From positions 141,434 to 205,433 of the forward strand of contig NZ_JRFE01000017.1 of assembly GCF_000756305.1 (NCBI RefSeq): DNA of 64,000 bases. The letters are read 5' to 3'. The translations under genes and the position numbers were made by a program. Within the stretch, counting starts at the first letter, position 1. The number at the start of each line of letters is the position of its first letter. Positions 27,010 to 35,753 of this stretch are shown piece by piece. A model generated the notes under the pieces. That model saw only the letters and a list, made by a program, of their open reading frames with translations. It made no database searches and was not told where the DNA came from. Source of the DNA: Myxosarcina sp. GI1 (GTDB lineage: Bacteria; Cyanobacteriota; Cyanobacteriia; Cyanobacteriales; Xenococcaceae).

Positions 27010-27822
27010 TCAAGACTCCGTACTATCTAACTGTTCTATTTCTTCTATGTTTTCCTCTTCCGAGGTTATCACGGGTTCTTTAGGAACAGCAACCTTAACC
27101 ATGGCATGGCGTAAAATTGTATCGCCCAGAACATATCCCCGCATCAACTGTTCTAATACTGTGCCTTCAGGATATTCATCAGTTGCTTCACGTAACATTG
27201 CTTCATGATACTGAGGATCGAATTGTTCGCCTTCGGGACGCATTGCCGAAACGCCCAAGCGTTTCAAACAATCTACCAAAGTTTTATATACACCCTGATA
27301 GCTGCTATGAATAGCTTTTTCTCCTTCGTTGCCTGGTTTTAACTGAGTTCTGGCACGTTCAAAATTATCGATCGCAGGTAAAAGTTCGACAATGACATTT
27401 TTCTTAATTTGTTGCTCGAAGCTTTCTTTTTCATTATTAGTTCGGCGGCGAAAATTTTCAAAATCAGCGGCTAGTCTAGTAGATTGAGCTTTGAGATTAT
27501 TTATCTGTTGAAGTTGCCGCTCGAATTGTTCGGTCTTTTCGTCTAAAAGCCGTTTGAGGTTGGCATTTTCTGCCTGAAAAGCAGCGATTATACTTTCGTT
27601 TTCTTCTAAAGAATTATTAAGCTCGCTTTCACTGCCTGTGGAGGAATCTACAGATTCATTGCCTTTTTTTTCTGCTTCTGGCGAACTCAATTGTTCCGAC
27701 ACTACATTCATATCGCTCGGAGTTGTTACCGATTGTTCGGTTTCAAATTCACTATGGTCTTGTTCTGTTGGTGAAGTATTGGCAATATTATTAGTTTCTG
27801 GTTGTTTCTGCTCTTCAATCAT
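27010..27822 (-). CDS. grpE: Nucleotide exchange factor GrpE
   Basis: GrpE dimers release ADP from DnaK. The 270-residue chain has a long acidic, disordered N-terminus (residues 1-80), a coiled coil (EENESIIAAFQAENANLKRLLDEKT onwards, split as helical heptads) and the conserved core LAADFENFRRRTNNEKE. It ends with the beta wing MRGYVLGDTILRHAMVKVA. It is the first gene of the minus-strand chaperone cluster; 145 bp separate it from dnaK, so dnaK may have an extra promoter. Confidence 0.95.
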   Translation of the reverse strand: MIEEQKQPETNNIANTSPTEQDHSEFETEQSVTTPSDMNVVSEQLSSPEAEKKGNESVDSSTGSESELNNSLEENESIIAAFQAENANLKRLLDEKTEQFERQLQQINNLKAQSTRLAADFENFRRRTNNEKESFEQQIKKNVIVELLPAIDNFERARTQLKPGNEGEKAIHSSYQGVYKTLVDCLKRLGVSAMRPEGEQFDPQYHEAMLREATDEYPEGTVLEQLMRGYVLGDTILRHAMVKVAVPKEPVITSEEENIEEIEQLDSTES

Positions 27823-28125
27823 AGGATGTTTGTCTTACGGTACAAAATGTCGAGATATTGCACTAGTACAAAAAACTAGCTCTGTAGTTTTATCGAGATA
27901 TTAAATAATTTAGTGCTGAGTTGACCTATTAATTAACTTAAGTTTATCGCTTATCAAATGTAACATCTTATGGAATTGAGCGATTATCTACGGTCGGTAA
28001 TCATCACTTCGCTATATCTTTTTTTTATTTCAATCTCTACTACCAAGATAGATCTTGAGTCTATTGAAAATTTTCGCTCTTGGTTGGGGAATACTAAAAA
28101 ATGTCAGGAAATATTGTAATTGTTT
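27823..28125. other. 303-bp divergent spacer between grpE and pilB
   Basis: This AT-rich spacer must hold promoters for the chaperone and pilus blocks. A half-site-like TTAGTGCTGAG near 27910 recalls one arm of CIRCE but has no partner. AGGAA at 28106-28110 can serve as the pilB ribosome-binding site. No reading frame is convincing. Confidence 0.4.
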
Positions 28126-30165
28126 ATGACTTATTCTGCTGCTAGATCTACTAATTCTAAAACCACCAGTTCTAAACGAACGCGGGCGCTTGCCCTGCGT
28201 AACTCTTTTTCTCCTTTTGGTAATAAGTTAGTAGAAAGAGGGGTTGTCGATCGCGAGGTAATGCAGAAGGCTTTATTAGAAAGCCGTAAAACCGATCGCT
28301 CTTTAGTAGATATTATCGAATCGGCTACGGGCAAGCAGCTACCGCCAGATTTAGTAGTTCAGCATAAGAAACATCATTTGTTCGAGCTAAAAGTTCTTTA
28401 TGGTGTAGAATCACTAGATCCAGAAATCGAGTCAGATAACTTCAACGCTCATCAAATGACGGAATTGATTGATTCATTAATTCCGTTAGATTTATGTCGT
28501 CGCTATCGTTTTATTCCTCTAGAAAAAAAAGAGGGTGAGCCACCAGTGTTAGTGGTGGCAATGGTCGATCCTGAAAATTTGGAAGCTCAAGACGATCTCA
28601 ATCGAATTTTACGTCCCAAGGGGATAGAAGTTCAAAGAAGGGTAATCACTCAATCGGACTATCAAAAGCTAATCGATCGCTTTCTTGACGAACAGGTAAA
28701 AAAAGAAACCACCAAAAAACAACAGGTTAATGTCGATGTTTCTCTCGATCTAGACAACATGGATTTTAATCTGGAAGAAACTGACGAGGAGGTAGCTGAC
28801 GACCTGGGTGCAGTCAATGAAGCACAAGCTGCACCAATTATTACTCTGGTGAACAAAATTTTGGCAAAAGCTTTACAGGAAGGAATTTCGGATATCCACA
28901 TCGAACCGCAAGAAGAGTTTCTCAAAGTCCGTTTTCGTAAAGATGGTGTTTTGCAGCAGCCATTCGACCCCATGCCGAAGAAAATTATCCCTGCGGTAGT
29001 GGCTCGGTTTAAAATTATGGCTGACTTGGATATTGCCGAAAAAAGGCTGCCTCAAGATGGTAAGATTCGGCGGATGTTTCAGGGGCGTAAAGTAGACTTT
29101 CGGGTCAATACTCTGCCTAGTCGCTACGGAGAAAAAGTCGTACTGCGGATTTTAGATAACTCGGCAACCCAGTTGGGGTTAGATAAATTAATTTCTCACG
29201 AACCAACATTAGAGTTAGTGCGAGATATGGCAAGCCGTCCCTTTGGTTTAATTTTAGTGACGGGACCTACTGGGTCTGGTAAATCGACTACGCTTTATTC
29301 GGTACTAGCCGAAAGAAACAATCCAGGGATTAATATTAGTACTGCTGAAGACCCCATTGAGTATTCTTTGGACGGTATTACTCAAGTGCAGGTGATTCGC
29401 GAAAAAGGGATGAACTTTGCCTCTATTCTCAGAGCTTTCTTGCGGCAAGATCCCGACGTGATTCTGGTAGGTGAAACTAGGGACTCGGAAACGGCTAAAA
29501 CGGCAATTGAAGCTGCATTGACGGGACACTTGGTTTTAACCACCCTACACACTAACGATGCGGCTGGCGCGATCGCTCGTTTGGATGAAATGGGTGTCGA
29601 ACCGTTTATGATCTCAGGAGCATTAGTTGGAGTACTAGCTCAAAGATTAATGCGTCGCGTTTGTAGTGAATGTCGTATTGCCTATACTCCTACACACGAA
29701 GAACTTTCTAGATTTGGTTTATCTGCTTCTAAAGAAGAAGAAATTACTTTTTACAAAGCCAACACGTTAGAACCAGAACAAATGCAGACTGCCAAATCTA
29801 ACGGTAGTATCTGCAAAAAATGCAGTGGAGTTGGCTACAAAGGACGAGTTGGTGTTTACGAAGTAATGCGGAACTCAGAACGCCTTCAATCATTGGTTAA
29901 CGAAGGTGCTAATACCGATCGCATCAAAGAAGCAGCAGTAGAAGAAGGCATGATCACCATCCTGGCGTATAGCCTGGATTTGGTTAAAGAAGGTCATACG
30001 ACTTTAGAAGAAGTAGAACGGGTGACGTTTACCGACTCTGGTTTAGAAGCCGAACTCAAAGCCAAACGTAAAAGTGGTTTGGTTTGTCGTACCTGTAGCG
30101 CAGAATTACAGCCAGAGTGGTTGGATTGTCCTTACTGTATGACACCGCGTTTTAGTGACAACTAG
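28126..30165 (+). CDS. pilB: Type IV pilus extension ATPase PilB
   Basis: PilB powers pilin polymerisation at the inner membrane. After a basic leader, residues 20-190 form the MshEN-type N-domain (FGNKLVERGVVDREVMQKALLES). The ATPase core has Walker A GPTGSGKST near residue 380, the Asp box EDPIEYSLDGITQVQ, Walker B ILVGETRD, a His box, and a zinc tetracysteine (CSECRIAY... CKKCSGVGYKGRVGVYEV). A second Cys4 ribbon at the very C-terminus (CRTCSAELQPEWLDCPYC) is an extra not found in proteobacterial PilB. I use the ATG; a TTG two codons earlier is nine bases from AGGAA. Confidence 0.96.
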   Translation: MTYSAARSTNSKTTSSKRTRALALRNSFSPFGNKLVERGVVDREVMQKALLESRKTDRSLVDIIESATGKQLPPDLVVQHKKHHLFELKVLYGVESLDPEIESDNFNAHQMTELIDSLIPLDLCRRYRFIPLEKKEGEPPVLVVAMVDPENLEAQDDLNRILRPKGIEVQRRVITQSDYQKLIDRFLDEQVKKETTKKQQVNVDVSLDLDNMDFNLEETDEEVADDLGAVNEAQAAPIITLVNKILAKALQEGISDIHIEPQEEFLKVRFRKDGVLQQPFDPMPKKIIPAVVARFKIMADLDIAEKRLPQDGKIRRMFQGRKVDFRVNTLPSRYGEKVVLRILDNSATQLGLDKLISHEPTLELVRDMASRPFGLILVTGPTGSGKSTTLYSVLAERNNPGINISTAEDPIEYSLDGITQVQVIREKGMNFASILRAFLRQDPDVILVGETRDSETAKTAIEAALTGHLVLTTLHTNDAAGAIARLDEMGVEPFMISGALVGVLAQRLMRRVCSECRIAYTPTHEELSRFGLSASKEEEITFYKANTLEPEQMQTAKSNGSICKKCSGVGYKGRVGVYEVMRNSERLQSLVNEGANTDRIKEAAVEEGMITILAYSLDLVKEGHTTLEEVERVTFTDSGLEAELKAKRKSGLVCRTCSAELQPEWLDCPYCMTPRFSDN

Positions 30166-30214
30166 CAGCACGAATTATTTTAGTTTTTAGCAATCTTTTA
30201 ATGAGGAAAGAATT

Positions 30215-31336
30215 ATGGATTTAATGATCGAAGACTATATGGAACAACTGGTAGAAATGGGTGGCTCTGATATGCACATTCAAGCCAGCGCGCCAATATA
30301 TTTTCGCATTAGCGGTAAATTAACTCCTGTCGGAGAAGAACTCAATCCGCAAGAATGTCAAAAACTAATTTTTAGTATGCTTAATAACAATCAGAGAAAA
30401 GAATTAGAGCAGAACTGGGAATTAGACTGTTCCTACGGTGTTAAGGGTTTAGCGAGGTTTCGGGTCAATGTCTACAAGGAGAGGGGTTGCTATGCAGCTT
30501 GTTTGCGGGCTTTATCTTCTAAAATTCCTAATTTCGATCAATTAGGGTTGCCTGATGTAGTGCGTAACATGACTCAAAGACCCAGGGGTTTAGTGTTGGT
30601 GACGGGACCTACTGGTTCTGGTAAAACTACTACTCTAGCAGCAATGCTGGATCTGATTAACCGCACGCGAGCCGAGCATATTCTAACTGTAGAAGACCCT
30701 ATTGAATATGTCTTTCCTAATATTAAGAGTTTGTTTCATCAACGACAAAAAAACGAAGATACCAAAAGTTTTGCCAATGCACTCAAAGCCGCACTGAGGG
30801 AAGACCCAGATATTATCCTGGTAGGAGAAATGCGGGATATGGAAACTATTTCTCTGGCAATTTCGGCAGCGGAAACGGGTCACTTAGTTTTTGGGACGTT
30901 ACATACCAATTCGGCAGCAGGTACGGTAGACAGGATGATCGATGTATTTCCGTCGGGACAGCAAGCTCAGATTAGAGCGATGTTGTCTAATTCTTTAATT
31001 GCTGTGTTTAGTCAAAATTTAGTCAAAAAGCACAATCCCAAACCTGGGGAATTTGGTCGGGCGATGGCACAGGAGATTATGGTAGTTACTCCTGCAATTG
31101 CCAACTTAATCCGTGAAGGTAAAGCTTCTCAGGTCTATTCGGCAATTCAAACTGGAGCCAAAATGGACATGCAAACGATGGAACAAGCTCTAGCTAACTT
31201 AGTTAAATCTGGCACGATTTCTATAGAAGAAGGACTGGCAAAAAGTGCAAAACCAGACGAACTACAGCGTCTAGTTGCAGGCAGTGGTATGGGAATTACA
31301 ACTAGTACTAAAGCTACTACAGCCAGAAGACGTTAA
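30215..31336 (+). CDS. pilT: Type IV pilus retraction ATPase PilT
   Basis: PilT disassembles the pilus to drive twitching motility and DNA uptake. The 373-residue protein has the N-domain, MGGSDMHIQASAPIYFRISGKL, Walker A GPTGSGKTTTLAAMLD near residue 130, the Asp box VEDPIEYVF, Walker B ILVGEMRDMET, the His box TGHLVFGTLHTNSA and the AIRA-like segment. GAGGAAAG ahead of the ATG is a good ribosome-binding site. It is 49 bp after pilB and 51 bp before pilC, so they form one likely transcript. Confidence 0.96.
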   Translation: MDLMIEDYMEQLVEMGGSDMHIQASAPIYFRISGKLTPVGEELNPQECQKLIFSMLNNNQRKELEQNWELDCSYGVKGLARFRVNVYKERGCYAACLRALSSKIPNFDQLGLPDVVRNMTQRPRGLVLVTGPTGSGKTTTLAAMLDLINRTRAEHILTVEDPIEYVFPNIKSLFHQRQKNEDTKSFANALKAALREDPDIILVGEMRDMETISLAISAAETGHLVFGTLHTNSAAGTVDRMIDVFPSGQQAQIRAMLSNSLIAVFSQNLVKKHNPKPGEFGRAMAQEIMVVTPAIANLIREGKASQVYSAIQTGAKMDMQTMEQALANLVKSGTISIEEGLAKSAKPDELQRLVAGSGMGITTSTKATTARRR

Positions 31337-31387
31337 ACTCGATTTTTTTTTCGATACATCTAAAATTAAAAATTTAAATATATTTGT

Positions 31388-32602
31388 ATGCCTATATATG
31401 TAGCCAAAGTTAAAGACCATTCGGGAAAAATTCTTTCAGAGAAAGTAGAGGCTGCTTCTCCCGAACAGGCTCGTAGTATTTTGCAGAATCGTTATGTAGC
31501 GATTGGTAAAATTGATAAATCTGCTTTTGATTTCGATCTGTCTCAGATCGAGATGGCTTTGGCAAAAGTTACGGTCAAAGATAAAGCAGTATTCTCGCGG
31601 CAATTTTCAGTGATGGTGAATGCTGGTGTTGCTATTATTCGAGCTTTGGGAATTCTCTCGGATCAGGCTCCCAACATCAAACTCAAAAAAGCTCTGCTGG
31701 CAATTAGTGCTGAAGTACAGCAAGGTACGAGTCTTTCAGACTCCATGAGCAAACATCCACAGTGTTTTGACGATCTCTATGTGTATATGGTTGAGGCTGG
31801 AGAAGCTGGTGGGGTACTAGATGAAGTACTAATGCGTCTTTCTAAACTGTTAGAAGACATGGCAAAACTGCAAAACCAAATTAAATCAGCAATGGCTTAT
31901 CCCGTTACAGTTGGTATTTTTGCCGTTGTCGCTTTTTTAGGAATGACGATCTTTCTAATCCCTGTTTTTGCAGGTATTTTCGAGCAGTTAGGTGCCGAAC
32001 TGCCAGCTTTAACTAAATTTATGCTTTTTCTTAGTGCTACCTTGCGAAGTTGGAAGGCAATTATCCCCGTAGCAGTATTTATGATAGGAGGATTTTTATT
32101 CCGTAACTATTACAAAACTCCTATGGGAAAGTTGCAGATAGATACTTTAGCACTTAAAATGCCTTTATTCGGCGATCTGAATCAAAAAATTGCTGTATCT
32201 CGCTTTTGTAGAGTTTTTGGTACGCTTACTCGCTCGGGAGTACCAGTCCTCAACTGTTTTGATATCGTTTGCAACACTATTGGCAATCAGGTAATCGTTA
32301 ATGCCGTACAGGCAGCCAAGAATGATATTCAGCAGGGGGGGATGATTTCTCTGGCAATTCAAAAAGAAAATGTTTTTCCGCCTTTAGCAATTCAAATGAT
32401 CAGTATTGGGGAAGAAACTGGAGAACTCGACAGCATGATGGAAAAAGTTGCCGATTTTTATGAAGATGAAGTCGAGCAGGCAGTTAAAGCTTTAACTAGT
32501 ATGATCGAGCCAATCATGATGGTCGGTATCGCCTTAATGGTAGGTACGATTTTACTTTCGATGTATCTACCTATGTTCTCTATCTTCGACCAGTTAGGTT
32601 AA
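31388..32602 (+). CDS. pilC: Type IV pilus inner-membrane platform protein PilC
   Basis: PilC (GspF family) is the membrane platform on which PilB and PilT act. The 404-residue chain has two repeated GspF cytoplasmic domains (FSRQFSVMVNAGVAIIRALGILSDQ; then FCRVFGTLTRSGVPVLNCFDI), each followed by membrane helices. There is a hydrophobic pair at about 175-235 and a C-terminal helix ending SMYLPMFSIFDQLG, the family's typical finish. It is third in the pilus operon. Confidence 0.96.
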   Translation: MPIYVAKVKDHSGKILSEKVEAASPEQARSILQNRYVAIGKIDKSAFDFDLSQIEMALAKVTVKDKAVFSRQFSVMVNAGVAIIRALGILSDQAPNIKLKKALLAISAEVQQGTSLSDSMSKHPQCFDDLYVYMVEAGEAGGVLDEVLMRLSKLLEDMAKLQNQIKSAMAYPVTVGIFAVVAFLGMTIFLIPVFAGIFEQLGAELPALTKFMLFLSATLRSWKAIIPVAVFMIGGFLFRNYYKTPMGKLQIDTLALKMPLFGDLNQKIAVSRFCRVFGTLTRSGVPVLNCFDIVCNTIGNQVIVNAVQAAKNDIQQGGMISLAIQKENVFPPLAIQMISIGEETGELDSMMEKVADFYEDEVEQAVKALTSMIEPIMMVGIALMVGTILLSMYLPMFSIFDQLG

Positions 32603-32620
32603 TTTCTAAGTTTTTTCCCA

Positions 32621-33181
32621 ATGAGCGTAACAAAATCCGATTACGAAACTTTACTGGCTGAGTATTGTAGCTCTCTAGGAGCGATCGCACTACTCAGACA
32701 GTATAGTCCTTATTTTGAAATGCTACCGAGCATTCACCAACCAGAACAAAGTTTAATTACCATTCCTTTACCTATAGTCCGCATTCGTCGCTCGGATTTA
32801 CAGTTGGATCCATTAAAACCTAAAATTGAAACGCGGGCTACCAGACTGCCATGCGATTTGGGAATTTTGACCTGCGATCCTCAATGGCAAATTAAACTGG
32901 ATACAGAAATTTTGATTTTTATTCATCGTCCAGAAGAAGATTTTTCCGATTTAATCGATCGCTGGCGACAAACTCAAGTTTATTTAGACCGTGATTATGA
33001 ATGGCTGATGCCCGCAAATAAACAACATATGTTTAGCGAAGCCGCAGGACAGGTTCGACCTTTATTTGTGATTTTTGAGGCTACTAGCGATCGCATAAAA
33101 CAAGGATTGTCTGGTGCTGGTTTCCCTTTTGTGGTTCATTCGCTAGTGACTAATGAAGTCGGCATTTTAACTGATGTTTAA
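32621..33181 (+). CDS. Conserved hypothetical protein linked to pilBTC
   Basis: I do not recognise the 186-residue product. It has no signal peptide or transmembrane helix and looks like a compact mixed alpha/beta cytoplasmic protein with a charged helix (EEDFSDLIDRWRQTQVYLDRDYEW) and repeated short strands (LITIPLPIVRIRR). It starts 18 bp after pilC on the same strand and is very likely co-transcribed, so a role in pilus function or regulation is a reasonable guess. It converges with the guanylyltransferase gene 42 bp downstream. Confidence 0.75.
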   Translation: MSVTKSDYETLLAEYCSSLGAIALLRQYSPYFEMLPSIHQPEQSLITIPLPIVRIRRSDLQLDPLKPKIETRATRLPCDLGILTCDPQWQIKLDTEILIFIHRPEEDFSDLIDRWRQTQVYLDRDYEWLMPANKQHMFSEAAGQVRPLFVIFEATSDRIKQGLSGAGFPFVVHSLVTNEVGILTDV

Positions 33182-33223
33182 AGCGATCGCCAAAAATAAC
33201 GTTATAACTGTTATACAGCCAGA

Positions 33224-34285
33224 CTAAAGTAGACGATGAAACTTAGGTTCTTTTTGTAACGATTTAACTATTTGTTTGATTTCTTGAGTACGGTTTTTAT
33301 TAACTACAAGCGTAACATCGCCGTCGCGTACAATTGCTACATCTGTCAGTCCAATAGTGACAATTAACTCACTATCGTTACTGCTATAAATAATTGTATT
33401 TTTGGTGTCTTTGCCAATGTGCGTTGCTAATTCTACATTTTCGCGATCGCCTTTTAACAAACGTTCTACACCATTCCAGTCGCCCAAATCGTCCCAACCG
33501 AAGTTAGCTGGTAAAACGTAAGCTAGCTTGGTTTTTTCCATCAAAGCATAGTCGATACTTTCTTTTTTTAATTGTCCATAAGCATCTTTACCTCGTTCGA
33601 TTAGAGGTTTGATTATTTCGGGAGCATAGGTTTTTAACTCATTTAAGACTACGCCAGCTTTAAAAATAAACATGCCACTGTTCCAACTGTATTCGCCCGT
33701 ATCGATAAAAGACTTGGCGGTTTGGCGATCGGGTTTTTCAGTAAAGCGGTTTACTTTATACACTGGTAAATTGTTAAAGTTGCTTACTTCCTGTCCCTGT
33801 TTGATGTAACCATATCCAGTAGAAGGACGATCTGGCTTAATGCCTAAAGTAACAATCGCTGCTTCATTTTGAGCTTGAGAGATTGCTGCTTCTAATGTTT
33901 GTTGGTACGCTTTTTCGTCTCCAATCCAATGATCGGCAGGAAAAAATCCTAAAACTGCGTCTTCTCCTTGTTGCTTAGTAACTTCTAAAGTTGCCCAAGC
34001 TACCGCAGGTGCTGTATCTTTACCCTCTGGCTCTACTAAAATATTAGACTCTGGTAAATCTGGTAGTTGCGCTCTTACACCATCTGCAACGACTGCTGAG
34101 GTAATAACCCAAAGATTAGACCAGCCACCTGCCAAATCTAACAGACGATTAGCTGTAGCCTGCAATAAACTGCGATCGCTACCATCGAGACATAATAGTT
34201 GTTTGGGTTTTTTAAGGCGGCTAACAGGCCAAAAACGTTCTCCTTTGCCACCTGCCAAAATAATCGGTATTAGTTTTGTGTCCAT
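33224..34285 (-). CDS. Mannose-1-phosphate guanylyltransferase (single domain)
   Basis: The enzyme makes GDP-mannose from GTP and mannose-1-phosphate for glycan and glycolipid synthesis. The N-terminal pyrophosphorylase signature GGKGERFWPVSRLKKPK is intact, followed by EPEGKDTAPAVAWA, GFFPADHW, TGYGYIKQG and FTEKPD. At 353 residues it lacks the C-terminal phosphomannose isomerase domain of bifunctional ManC/AlgA, so isomerase must be supplied elsewhere. It converges with the pilus block, without an obvious operon partner. Confidence 0.93.
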   Translation of the reverse strand: MDTKLIPIILAGGKGERFWPVSRLKKPKQLLCLDGSDRSLLQATANRLLDLAGGWSNLWVITSAVVADGVRAQLPDLPESNILVEPEGKDTAPAVAWATLEVTKQQGEDAVLGFFPADHWIGDEKAYQQTLEAAISQAQNEAAIVTLGIKPDRPSTGYGYIKQGQEVSNFNNLPVYKVNRFTEKPDRQTAKSFIDTGEYSWNSGMFIFKAGVVLNELKTYAPEIIKPLIERGKDAYGQLKKESIDYALMEKTKLAYVLPANFGWDDLGDWNGVERLLKGDRENVELATHIGKDTKNTIIYSSNDSELIVTIGLTDVAIVRDGDVTLVVNKNRTQEIKQIVKSLQKEPKFHRLL

Positions 34286-34444
34286 TAGTTTTTCGGTGCA
34301 GATCGTAATTATTTTTTTGATTGTTTCGGCTTAATCAATGAGTTTTTAGATAACTAACAAAATCTTGTTAATCATAGTATATGTCTCAGCCATTAATTTG
34401 TCGTTCTCTATTAGATATTTTCTACCAGTCATGATGAGAGCTTG

Positions 34445-34477
34445 AAATAAAAAACGCCCCCCACTTTCGTGGAGAGC
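34445..34477 (-). terminator. Intrinsic terminator of psbA
   Basis: On the minus strand, GCTCTCCAC (34477-34469), a GAAA tetraloop and GTGGGGGGC (34464-34456) form a nine-pair stem with two G-U wobbles, followed by a T-rich tract (34454-34445). It sits 43 bp beyond the psbA stop, the textbook arrangement for rho-independent termination. Confidence 0.85.
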
Positions 34478-34519
34478 ATTTTTTTATTTAGTTATTCTAG
34501 TTATTCAGTTGTTTGGTGT

Positions 34520-35602
34520 TTAGCCTTCAATCGCAGGTGCGTTCATTGCTACAGGAGTAGCTTCGGCACTAGCAAGGTCTAAGGGGAAGTTGTGTGCATT
34601 ACGCTCGTGCATTACCTCAAAACCAAGGTTGGCTCTGTTGAGTACGTCTGCCCAAGTGTTTACAACTCTTCCTTGAGAATCCATTACCGACTGGTTGAAG
34701 TTGAAACCGTTCAAGTTGAACGCCATCGTACTGATTCCCATTGCGGTGAACCAAATACCGATTACAGGCCACGCTCCTAAGAAGAAGTGTAAACTGCGGC
34801 TATTGTTGAAAGACGCATATTGGAAAATCAAGCGACCAAAATAACCGTGTGCGGCTACGATGTTGTAGGTTTCTTCTTCTTGTCCGAATTTGTAACCGTA
34901 GTTCTGTGACTCGGTTTCGGTTGTTTCTCTTACCAAAGAAGAGGTTACCAAACTACCGTGCATGGCAGAGAATAATGCTCCACCGAATACGCCTGCTACA
35001 CCTAACATGTGGAAGGGGTGCATCAGAATGTTGTGTTCGGCTTGGAACACGAACATGAAGTTAAACGTACCAGAAATACCTAATGGCATTCCGTCAGAAA
35101 AGCTTCCTTGTCCTAAAGGATAGATTAGGAATACTGCTGTGGCAGCCGATACTGGTGCTGAATAGGCTACGCAGATCCAGGGTCGCATTCCTAGTCTGTA
35201 GGATAGTTCCCACTGACGTCCTAAGTAGGAGAAGACTCCGATTAGGAAGTGGAAGACGATTAGCTGATAAGGACCACCGTTGTACAGCCACTCATCTAAT
35301 GAGGCTGCTTCCCAGATGGGATAGAAGTGTAGTCCAATTGCGTTTGAGCTTGGTACTACTGCTCCCGATACGATATTGTTACCGTACAGTAATGAACCTG
35401 CTACTGGTTCTCTAATGCCGTCGATGTCTACAGGCGGTGCTGCGACGAAGGCGATTAGGAAACAGGTGGTTGCTGCTAGGAGTGTGGGGATCATTAGGAC
35501 ACCGAACCAACCGATATAAATGCGGTTGTTGGTGCTGGTTACCCACTGACAAAAGTTCTCCCAAGCACTGCGATTTTCGCGAGTTCTTAGTGTAGTTGTC
35601 AT
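34520..35602 (-). CDS. psbA: Photosystem II D1 protein, Gln-130 form
   Basis: D1 is the reaction-centre subunit carrying QB and most manganese-cluster ligands in the thylakoid. The 360-residue sequence has Tyr161, Asp170, Glu189, His190 and His198 at the canonical positions and [15 protein letters not shown] with His332, Glu333, His337, Asp342 and Ala344. The 16-residue C-terminal extension is to be cut after Ala344 by CtpA. Residue 130 is Gln, as in D1:1-type isoforms expressed in low or normal light; Glu130 marks the high-light D1:2 type. Cyanobacteria usually hold several psbA copies; only one is in this window. Confidence 0.99.
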   Translation of the reverse strand: MTTTLRTRENRSAWENFCQWVTSTNNRIYIGWFGVLMIPTLLAATTCFLIAFVAAPPVDIDGIREPVAGSLLYGNNIVSGAVVPSSNAIGLHFYPIWEAASLDEWLYNGGPYQLIVFHFLIGVFSYLGRQWELSYRLGMRPWICVAYSAPVSAATAVFLIYPLGQGSFSDGMPLGISGTFNFMFVFQAEHNILMHPFHMLGVAGVFGGALFSAMHGSLVTSSLVRETTETESQNYGYKFGQEEETYNIVAAHGYFGRLIFQYASFNNSRSLHFFLGAWPVIGIWFTAMGISTMAFNLNGFNFNQSVMDSQGRVVNTWADVLNRANLGFEVMHERNAHNFPLDLASAEATPVAMNAPAIEG

Positions 35603-35635
35603 GTGTGTTTATAATTCCTTTGTAATTTATACAAT

Positions 35636-35662
35636 TATCGAAGTGAATAAAATTCTTCGATA
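35636..35662 (-). promoter_or_regulatory. 5'-UTR hairpin of psbA mRNA
   Basis: On the minus strand TATCGAAG (35662-35655) and CTTCGATA (35643-35636) pair perfectly around an 11-base loop. The stem begins at about the predicted transcription start, so it would cap the 5' end of the mRNA. Such 5' stems protect mRNA from RNase E, and psbA messages are known to be stabilised by light through their leaders. AAAGGA follows about 13 bases before the ATG. Confidence 0.6.
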
Positions 35663-35667
35663 TCTTA

Positions 35668-35696
35668 ATATTAGTGATTATCTTTAGTTTTGTAAA
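35668..35696 (-). promoter_or_regulatory. psbA promoter
   Basis: Reading the minus strand, -35 TTTACA (35696-35691) and -10 TAATAT (35673-35668) are separated by exactly 17 bp. TTTACA is the -35 familiar from cyanobacterial psbA promoters. A start near 35661 gives a leader of about 59 nt. Confidence 0.65.
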
Positions 35697-35753
35697 GTAT
35701 TTTAACTAAATATTGTCTAATGCAACTTATTAATAAAACTTATCTTTAAAAAT

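Noticed and set aside
27900..27930. Possible CIRCE half-site (TTAGTGCTGAG) upstream of grpE
   Set aside because: One mismatched arm only; no complementary arm within nine bases.
35083..35415. 110-codon frame antisense to psbA
   Set aside because: It mirrors highly biased psbA codons on the other strand; Leu/Arg-rich composition with no motif.
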